Source: an uncultured Clostridia bacterium
GTDB taxonomy: Bacteria > Bacillota > Clostridia > Christensenellales > Aristaeellaceae
Assembly: GCA_934662505.1 (NCBI GenBank)
Contig: CAKUKE010000022.1
Coordinates: forward strand, 1-12,585
DNA: 12,585 nucleotides
Direction of reading: 5' to 3'
Below the pieces are notes generated by a model that saw only the letters and a program-made list of their open reading frames with translations, was not told where the DNA came from and did not search any database. The position numbers and the translations under genes are program-made. Below, in pieces: positions 1-4,284 of the stretch. Within the stretch, counting starts at the first letter, position 1. Each line of letters starts with the position of its first letter.

Positions 1-87
1 GCCATCGAAGCCGGTCTGCGTTTCGCTATCCGTGAAGGCGGTCATACCGTCGGCGCCGGCGCCGTCGTTCGTACCGTTGAAAACTGA
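1..87 (+). CDS. tuf: Elongation factor Tu, C-terminal end (partial)
   Basis: Only the last 28 codons and the TGA stop are in the window; the gene starts upstream. The frame reads AIEAGLRFAIREGGHTVGAG and ends in VVRTVEN. This is the C-terminal beta-barrel signature of EF-Tu, whose usual ending contains GLRFAIREGG(R/K)TVGAG. EF-Tu is the GTPase that brings aminoacyl-tRNA to the ribosomal A site in the cytoplasm. The Arg commonly found after REGG is His here, a minor variation. It lies 77 bases upstream of rpmG on the same strand, so it probably feeds into the rpmG-secE-nusG transcript or is partly separated from it by the hairpin just downstream. Confidence 0.93.
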   Translation, partial: AIEAGLRFAIREGGHTVGAGAVVRTVEN

Positions 88-98
88 GTATAATTCGC

Positions 99-135
99 CC
101 TTTCCCCGGTCGGGTGCGGCCTGACCGGGGAAAGG
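99..135 (+). other. Perfect stem-loop between tuf and rpmG, no U-tract
   Basis: A 13-base arm (99-111, CCTTTCCCCGGTC) is perfectly complementary to 123-135, with an 11-base loop. The bases after it (ACAGGGATATC) contain no run of T, so it is not a standard intrinsic terminator. It may be an RNase processing site, a 3' stabiliser of tuf mRNA, or a partial or factor-dependent attenuator that makes tuf more abundant than the downstream genes. The stem is seen directly; its role is inferred. Confidence 0.6.
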
Positions 136-164
136 ACAGGGATATCAAAGAGAGGTGTTAACAA

Positions 165-329
165 ATGGCAGCCAAGGAAGCCCGTGCGAGCATCGTGCTG
201 GCCTGCACCGAATGCAAGCAGCGGAACTACAACACCAAGAAAAACAAGAAGAACACCCCCGACCGCGTTGAACTGAAAAAGTATTGCCGCTTCTGCAAGA
301 AGCATACCGCCCACCGCGAGACCAGATAA
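165..329 (+). CDS. rpmG: 50S ribosomal protein L33 (zinc-binding type)
   Basis: The frame gives 54 residues starting MAAKEARAS, the usual length for bacterial L33. L33 is a small basic protein of the large ribosomal subunit near the E site. The sequence carries two CxxC pairs, CTEC (Cys14/Cys17) and CRFC (Cys41/Cys44), so this is the Zn-ribbon form and not the zinc-free paralogue. The middle is very rich in Lys and Asn. The ATG follows AGAGGTG (151-157). Its place between tuf and secE-nusG matches the order in many Bacillota. No tRNA-Trp gene is present between rpmG and secE, although one occurs there in some relatives. Confidence 0.95.
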   Translation: MAAKEARASIVLACTECKQRNYNTKKNKKNTPDRVELKKYCRFCKKHTAHRETR

Positions 330-349
330 ACGCGAAGGATGTGACAAAC

Positions 350-616
350 ATGGCTGACGAGAAGACCAACGTCAACGGTAAGGAAAAGGTTTCTTTCTGG
401 ACCAAACTTGGCCGGTTCTTCAAAAATCTGCCTCATGCCATCGCCCGTCCTTTCAAAAACATGTGGCACGAACTGAAAAAGGTCACCTGGCCCACCAAGA
501 AGGAATGGCTGAACTCCACGCTCATCGTCATTGCCTTTATGGTGTTCATGGGGATTGTGATCGGTCTGCTGGATATGGGCTCTTCTGCCCTGATCAGCTG
601 GCTGGTGTCGCTGTAA
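350..616 (+). CDS. secE: Preprotein translocase subunit SecE
   Basis: This is an 88-residue single-span SecE, the essential small subunit that clamps SecY in the Sec translocon of the cytoplasmic membrane. The polar N-terminus (MADEKTNVNGKEK) leads to an amphipathic segment and the SecE signature ELKKVTWPTKKEW (about residues 41-53). One hydrophobic membrane segment follows (about residues 56-76), with a short tail. I chose the ATG at 350, preceded by GAAGGA at 334-339. A GTG at 341 lies in the same frame and would add only three residues, but it sits almost on the ribosome binding site. The frame also stays open upstream, but that part overlaps rpmG and is not used. nusG follows after 19 bases. 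Confidence 0.94.
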   Translation: MADEKTNVNGKEKVSFWTKLGRFFKNLPHAIARPFKNMWHELKKVTWPTKKEWLNSTLIVIAFMVFMGIVIGLLDMGSSALISWLVSL

Positions 617-635
617 TTGATAAGGAGAAGCAAAG

Positions 636-1178
636 ATGTCCGAAGACAGGCCGGGCACGCTTGAATGGTATGTGGTTCATACCTATTCTGGCTATGAAAA
701 CAAGGTCAAGGACAACCTGGAAAAGGCCGTCGAGAACAACGGGATGCAGAACCTGATTACCGAAGTGATCGTGCCTACGGAAGAGGTTGTCGAACTGCGG
801 AACGGCAAGCGCGTGACGACCTATCACAAAACCTTCCCCGGATACGTGCTGGTGCACATGATCATCACCAACGAAAGCTGGTATGTGGTGCGCAACACCC
901 GTGGCGTAACCGGTTTTGTGGGGCCGGAGAGCAAACCCATTCCGCTGACCGCCGAAGAACTTGACCGGATGCTGAGCAGCGCTCCCAGCGCGGTGGATTG
1001 CAAGATCGCCGTGGGTGAGGATGTGCGTATTCTGTCCGGCCCGCTGGAGAATTTCACCGGCGTGGTCGAGGAGATTGACGGCATTCGTCAAAAACTGCGG
1101 GTGAAGGTGAAAATGTTCCTGGGTCGTGAGATGCAGATCGAGGTCGATCTGGATCAGGTGGAAAAGGTCAAGGACTGA
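636..1178 (+). CDS. nusG: Transcription termination/antitermination factor NusG
   Basis: This is a 180-residue NusG, the normal length. NusG binds the RNA polymerase clamp and modulates pausing, Rho termination and coupling to the ribosome. The NGN domain fills about residues 9-115, starting with the typical WYVVHTYSGYENKV, and contains FPGYVLV and the conserved VRNTRGVTGFVG. A KOW domain follows (about residues 125-178) with VGEDVRILSGPLENFTG. The ATG lies 8 bases after AAGGAG (622-627). secE-nusG is a nearly universal bacterial pair. A 110-base spacer with two stem-loops separates it from rplK. Confidence 0.97.
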   Translation: MSEDRPGTLEWYVVHTYSGYENKVKDNLEKAVENNGMQNLITEVIVPTEEVVELRNGKRVTTYHKTFPGYVLVHMIITNESWYVVRNTRGVTGFVGPESKPIPLTAEELDRMLSSAPSAVDCKIAVGEDVRILSGPLENFTGVVEEIDGIRQKLRVKVKMFLGREMQIEVDLDQVEKVKD

Positions 1179-1192
1179 CGCTTTTGCCCCGG

Positions 1193-1210
1193 TGCCGCCT
1201 TTGGGCGGCA
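1193..1210 (+). other. GC-rich stem-loop after nusG
   Basis: TGCCGCC (1193-1199) pairs perfectly with GGCGGCA (1204-1210) around a 4-base loop. No T-run follows, so it is not an ordinary terminator. It lies 15 bases after the nusG stop and just upstream of the L1-type operator, and may be a processing site or part of the rplK leader. The function is unknown. Confidence 0.45.
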
Positions 1211-1223
1211 GGTTCCCGTTCCC

Positions 1224-1263
1224 GTGGGAGGCGCGCATAAGGCGTGCGCGCCGCCATTACCAC
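1224..1263 (+). promoter_or_regulatory. Candidate L1 autoregulatory operator in front of rplK
   Basis: GTGG (1224-1227) pairs with CCAC (1260-1263). Inside it, GGCGCGC (1230-1236) pairs with GCGCGCC (1246-1252) around a 9-base loop. The asymmetric internal loop is GA on the 5' side and a run ending in ATTA on the 3' side. A short stem GTGGGAGG...ATTACCAC next to the rplK Shine-Dalgarno resembles the L1-binding mRNA sites of L11 operons, where free L1 protein represses translation. The structure is read from the sequence; binding by L1 is inferred from the family and from the second copy before rplA. Confidence 0.68.
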
Positions 1264-1288
1264 AAGCTTTAAGGAGGTGCCATCTACC

Positions 1289-1717
1289 ATGGCAAAGAAA
1301 ATTACCGCTTTCATCAAGCTGCAGGTTCCGGCCGCCAAGGCGACTCCTGCCCCCCCGATCGGTCCTGCGCTGGGTCAGCACGGTGTGAACATTCCCGGCT
1401 TCTGCAAGGAATTCAACGCCCGTACCGCCAAGCAGGAAGGCTACATCATTCCTGTCGTCATCACCGTTTTCTCTGACCGGTCCTTCACCTTCATCACCAA
1501 GACGCCTCCCGCGCCTGTGCTGATCAAGAAGGCCCTGAACCTGGAGAGCGCTTCCGGCCGTCCCAACAAGGACAAGGTCGGGCAGCTGACGCAGGCTCAG
1601 GTCCGGGAAATCGCCACCACCAAAATGCCCGATCTGAACGCCGCCTCCATCGAGTCTGCCATGAGCATGATCAAGGGTACGGCGCGCAGCATGGGCATCA
1701 CGGTCGCCGACGAATAA
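1289..1717 (+). CDS. rplK: 50S ribosomal protein L11
   Basis: The product has 142 residues, the normal L11 length. L11 forms the GTPase-associated centre of the 50S subunit with 23S rRNA and takes part in factor binding and the stringent response. The N-terminal domain has the L11 signature PPIGPALGQHGVNIPGF (from about residue 22). The C-terminal RNA-binding domain (about residues 76-142) includes GQLTQAQVREIA and ends SMGITVADE. The ATG at 1289 lies behind a perfect AAGGAGGTG (1271-1279). A GTG at 1244 extends the frame upstream but falls inside the operator stem and has no ribosome binding site, so I rejected it. rplA follows after a 55-base spacer carrying a second operator-like stem. Confidence 0.97.
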   Translation: MAKKITAFIKLQVPAAKATPAPPIGPALGQHGVNIPGFCKEFNARTAKQEGYIIPVVITVFSDRSFTFITKTPPAPVLIKKALNLESASGRPNKDKVGQLTQAQVREIATTKMPDLNAASIESAMSMIKGTARSMGITVADE

Positions 1718-1727
1718 GGCTTATATT

Positions 1728-1756
1728 GTGGGAGGACGTTGCGCCGCTATTACCAC
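1728..1756 (+). promoter_or_regulatory. Second candidate L1 operator, between rplK and rplA
   Basis: GTGG (1728-1731) pairs with CCAC (1753-1756). A smaller upper stem is formed by 1734-1738 (with A1736 bulged) and 1742-1745. The flanking bases repeat the first site: GTGGGAGG on the left and CGC(C/T)ATTACCACA on the right. The rplA Shine-Dalgarno GGGAGG (1758-1763) begins two bases after the stem, so closing the stem would hinder rplA initiation. Two matching sites in one operon support regulation by L1 at both genes. Confidence 0.66.
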
Positions 1757-1772
1757 AGGGAGGATTTGAAAG

Positions 1773-2462
1773 ATGAAACACGGCAAGAAATATGTTGACA
1801 GCAGAAAGCTGATCGATTCTCTGAAGCTGTACGACCCCGAGGAAGCAGTCGCTCTGATCAAGCAGACCGGCAAGGCCAAGTTCGACGAAACTGTGGAACT
1901 GTCCATCCGTCTGGGCGTTGATCCCCGTCACGCTGACCAGCAGGTTCGCGGCACCGTGGTGCTGCCCTACGGTACCGGCAAAAAGGTGCGTGTGCTGGTG
2001 TTCGCCAAGGGCGATAAGGCCAAGGAAGCGGAGGCCGCCGGTGCGGATTACGTGGGCGACGCCGATCTGGTCGCCAAGATTCAGAGCGAGAACTGGTTTG
2101 ACTTCGATGTGTGCGTTGCAACCCCTGACATGATGGGTACCATCGGCCGCATCGCTCGTCTGCTGGGTCCCAAGGGCTTGATGCCTAACCCCAAATCCGG
2201 CACCGTCACCATGGATCTGACCAAGGCCATTGGCGAGATCAAAGCCGGTAAGGTGGAGTACCGCGTGGACAAGACCGCTATCGTGCACTGCCCCATCGGC
2301 AAGGTCTCCTTTGACGATGAAAAGCTGACCGCCAACATGAAGGCGCTGATGGAAGCCATTATGAAGGCGAAGCCCGCTACGGCGAAGGGCACCTATGTGC
2401 GTTCTCTGTACATGAGCACCACCATGGGTCCCTCTCTGAAGGTCAACAGCCTGAAGTTCTAA
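1773..2462 (+). CDS. rplA: 50S ribosomal protein L1
   Basis: The product is 229 residues, the usual size of bacterial L1. L1 forms the mobile stalk at the E site and, in many bacteria, represses its own operon by binding mRNA. Conserved parts visible are TVELSIRLGVDPRHADQQVRG (split here as TVELSIRLG at about 40-48 and DPRHADQQVRG at about 50-60) and the L1 signature GPKGLMPNPKSGT (about 132-144). The ATG lies 9 bases after GGGAGG. The gene is followed within 6 bases by a strong terminator, so rplJ, rplL and rpoBC are not co-transcribed from here. Confidence 0.97.
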   Translation: MKHGKKYVDSRKLIDSLKLYDPEEAVALIKQTGKAKFDETVELSIRLGVDPRHADQQVRGTVVLPYGTGKKVRVLVFAKGDKAKEAEAAGADYVGDADLVAKIQSENWFDFDVCVATPDMMGTIGRIARLLGPKGLMPNPKSGTVTMDLTKAIGEIKAGKVEYRVDKTAIVHCPIGKVSFDDEKLTANMKALMEAIMKAKPATAKGTYVRSLYMSTTMGPSLKVNSLKF

Positions 2463-2467
2463 GGAAT

Positions 2468-2507
2468 AAAAAAAGACCCGCATTCTTTGGAGTGCGGGTC
2501 TTTTTTT
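2468..2507. terminator. Strong, probably bidirectional intrinsic terminator
   Basis: GACCCGCATTC (2475-2485) pairs with GAGTGCGGGTC (2490-2500), with one T-G wobble and a 4-base loop. The stem is flanked by seven A on the left (2468-2474) and seven T on the right (2501-2507). Read on either strand it is a hairpin followed by a U-tract. It ends the rplK-rplA transcript on the plus strand and can end the convergent minus-strand operon coming from 7012. Confidence 0.93.
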
Positions 2508-2567
2508 CTTTGGAAAAAGGCTCGGATTGCAGTTTGCCCGGCAGAAAAACATGACGCAGGCGCTATG

Positions 2568-2603
2568 TGTCTGAACGCGCTCCGGAGAAAGTAACGTCAG
2601 ACA
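2568..2603. repeat. Inverted repeat at the 3' end of the phosphoesterase transcript
   Basis: TGTCTGA (2568-2574) is perfectly complementary to TCAGACA (2597-2603), and two more pairs form if one A bulges. It lies immediately after the stop of the minus-strand phosphoesterase gene. No T-run follows on either strand, so it is probably a 3' UTR stem-loop ahead of the terminator at 2468-2507. The role is uncertain. Confidence 0.4.
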
Positions 2604-2606
2604 GGG

Positions 2607-3473
2607 TCAGGGGTTGACCGCTGTGTACAGGGTGATCTGGTGGATTTGAGCCCGGGTGCCCAGTCGGACGGGCAGGCCGGAGACGCCGACCCCGGGGCTG
2701 ATGAACACATCTCCGCCGCTTTCCCGCAGCCACCCCTGAACGTATCGGTTGCCGTAGCGGCTGGATGAGAGGAGGGGGCGTCCCCCAATGGCGACCTGTC
2801 CGCCATGGGTGTGGCCGCACAAAGCAAGGTCAAAAAAGCCTTCAAATGCTGCGCACTCGGGCAATATGTCCGGCGTGTGGGGAAGGAAAATCGTAAAGCC
2901 GGCGGTAGCGCATTCTTTGATGACATGTTTCAGATCTGGATGACCGTTGTAAAAATCGTCCACGCCGGCCAGCGCAAGGGTGGCGTCACCCCGCATCAGG
3001 CAGGTCACGTCATTGATCAGCGGCGTGACGCCGTCTGCTTTCATGCTTTCACGGAGCAGACGCAGGTTGCGTTCGGGGGGCGTGCGGTCGTGGTTGCCTG
3101 CAACGGCGAATACACCCATGGGTGCGGAAAAACCGGGATGCAGCGCCCAGAAATCCAATGCCCCCTGTGACGTTTCCCCATAATCCCCGCCCAGCAGGAT
3201 CAGGTCGCTGCCCAGGTCGTTTACCGTTTTCACCAGACTGCGCACACGGTCTTCACTGAAAAAAGTGCCGTAATGGATGTCTGAAAGGTACGTGATCGTC
3301 AGGCCGCTGAAGGGCGCAGGCAGCGCTGCGGAAACGTAGGTCTGGCGATCTACTGTCAGCTGCTGGGCGCAGTAAAGCGGGTAAAACAGCGCGCAGGATG
3401 CGGGCAGCAGCGCCAGCAGCCGTCCCAGAAGGCCGGGACCGCGCGTCTTTTTCTTTCTGCTTCGGGCAATCAA
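2607..3473 (-). CDS. Membrane-anchored calcineurin-type metallophosphoesterase (YkuE/YaeI-like)
   Basis: The product is a 288-residue phosphohydrolase of the family that includes YkuE and YaeI. A basic start (ARSRKKKTR) precedes one hydrophobic segment (about residues 15-36), so the enzyme is probably anchored with its catalytic domain outside. All metallophosphoesterase motifs are present: DIH (D65, H67), GGDY (D97), GNHD (127-130 region), a later His in LPHTP (about 199) and CGHTHGGQ (about 219-226). These bind two metal ions and hydrolyse a phosphoester; the physiological substrate cannot be told from the sequence. I chose the TTG at 3473 because a perfect GGAGGTG lies 5 bases ahead of it. 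The frame is open further upstream, but that part overlaps the methyltransferase gene and has no ribosome binding site. It is the last gene of the operon, 73 bases after the methyltransferase. Confidence 0.88.
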   Translation of the reverse strand: MIARSRKKKTRGPGLLGRLLALLPASCALFYPLYCAQQLTVDRQTYVSAALPAPFSGLTITYLSDIHYGTFFSEDRVRSLVKTVNDLGSDLILLGGDYGETSQGALDFWALHPGFSAPMGVFAVAGNHDRTPPERNLRLLRESMKADGVTPLINDVTCLMRGDATLALAGVDDFYNGHPDLKHVIKECATAGFTIFLPHTPDILPECAAFEGFFDLALCGHTHGGQVAIGGRPLLSSSRYGNRYVQGWLRESGGDVFISPGVGVSGLPVRLGTRAQIHQITLYTAVNP

Positions 3474-3478
3474 GACAG

Positions 3479-3485
3479 CACCTCC
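3479..3485 (-). promoter_or_regulatory. Shine-Dalgarno deciding the TTG start of the phosphoesterase
   Basis: On the minus strand GGAGGTG is followed by CTGTC and then TTG. The 5-base spacing makes TTG the natural start. Any start further upstream would lie before this site and would have to ignore it. Confidence 0.75.
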
Positions 3486-3546
3486 ATACACGGCTATGTT
3501 ATGCAGAAGAGAATGAAAAAAATGCGGGCGGCGCAATACGACCGCG

Positions 3547-4284
3547 TCAGGTGTTATAGATCTGATGGATTTCTGCAGTGGGCTGGCCATCTGCTTCGGC
3601 CAGCAGCAGGGGAGGCGAGACCCGCAGTCCGCCCGGTCTTACGCCCTTCTGTGCGCGCACAAGGCAAAGGGTGGCGGGACGGCCGGCCTGCGGATGCACC
3701 AGACGCAGGTTTTTCACAGGCAGCCCGGCTGCCGTAAGCAGAGCAAACAGATGATCCAGCCGTCTGGCGGGGTAAACCATACATAGACTGCCACGATTTT
3801 TCAGCAGCGCCCGGGCGCGTAAAATCAATTGATCGGCGGAGATGCGCTGCTCGGTGCGCGCTTCTCCATGCCTGAGCGTGCCTGCGTCAGCAGGGTAATA
3901 GGGCGGGTTGCATACGGCCAGGTCGAAGGTATTGGCATGCACGCCCGCCGGCGCGCCATTCAGATCAGCCTGCATGAAGCGGACGGTCTCTGCCACGCCG
4001 TTCAGCGCGGCGGAGCGCAGGGCGCGGTCGATGGCGGAAGGATCCGCATCCATGCCGGTCAGGGAGGCGTCTGGAATGCGCGCTTTGATCAGCAGAGAAA
4101 GAATGCCGTCGCCGCAGGCCAGATCACAGACATTTTTTCCGGCATAGGGCGCGGCAAAGTGCGCCAGCAGCACGGCATCCAGCCCGAAGTGGTAGGCGCC
4201 ATGGCGCTGGATGATACGGAAACCTGCGCGCTGCAAATCAACCAGACGTTCCTTCTCCCGGAGGGACAGGAGCTCACTGTTCAT
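3547..4284 (-). CDS. TrmN6/YabB-family adenine-N6 methyltransferase
   Basis: The product is a 245-residue class I S-adenosylmethionine-dependent methyltransferase. Motif I is DLACGDGILSLL (about residues 54-65), the acidic loop is TGMDAD (about 76-81), and motif IV is NPPYY (about 126-130), the signature of enzymes methylating the exocyclic amine of adenine. The N-terminal part HGAYHFGLDAVLLAHFA matches the TrmN6 (YfiC) / YabB group, whose E. coli member modifies A37 of tRNA1(Val). The exact RNA target here is an inference. The ATG overlaps the end of the upstream SpoIID/SH3b gene by 11 bases (4274-4284), so the two are probably translationally coupled. Confidence 0.9.
   Translation of the reverse strand: MNSELLSLREKERLVDLQRAGFRIIQRHGAYHFGLDAVLLAHFAAPYAGKNVCDLACGDGILSLLIKARIPDASLTGMDADPSAIDRALRSAALNGVAETVRFMQADLNGAPAGVHANTFDLAVCNPPYYPADAGTLRHGEARTEQRISADQLILRARALLKNRGSLCMVYPARRLDHLFALLTAAGLPVKNLRLVHPQAGRPATLCLVRAQKGVRPGGLRVSPPLLLAEADGQPTAEIHQIYNT

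Noticed and set aside
89..94. TATAAT after the tuf stop as a promoter for rpmG-secE-nusG
   Set aside because: No -35 element lies 16-18 bases upstream; the nearby TTGAAA is only 6 bases away. Chance match in AT-rich sequence is more likely.
1244..1288. Upstream GTG start for rplK
   Set aside because: It lies inside the operator stem, lacks a Shine-Dalgarno, and adds residues unlike any L11. The perfect AAGGAGGTG points to the ATG at 1289.
1698..2552. Minus-strand frame of 284 codons opposite rplA
   Set aside because: It is a shadow of the L1 gene and crosses the terminator; no family features.
3516..3546. Weak GC stem plus seven T on the minus strand as a terminator between the methyltransferase and phosphoesterase genes
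   Set aside because: The stem has only 4-5 pairs and a mismatch and lies several bases from the T-run, so it is not convincing.
3474..3590. N-terminal extension of the phosphoesterase
   Set aside because: It overlaps the methyltransferase gene, has no ribosome binding site, and the TTG at 3473 has an ideal one.
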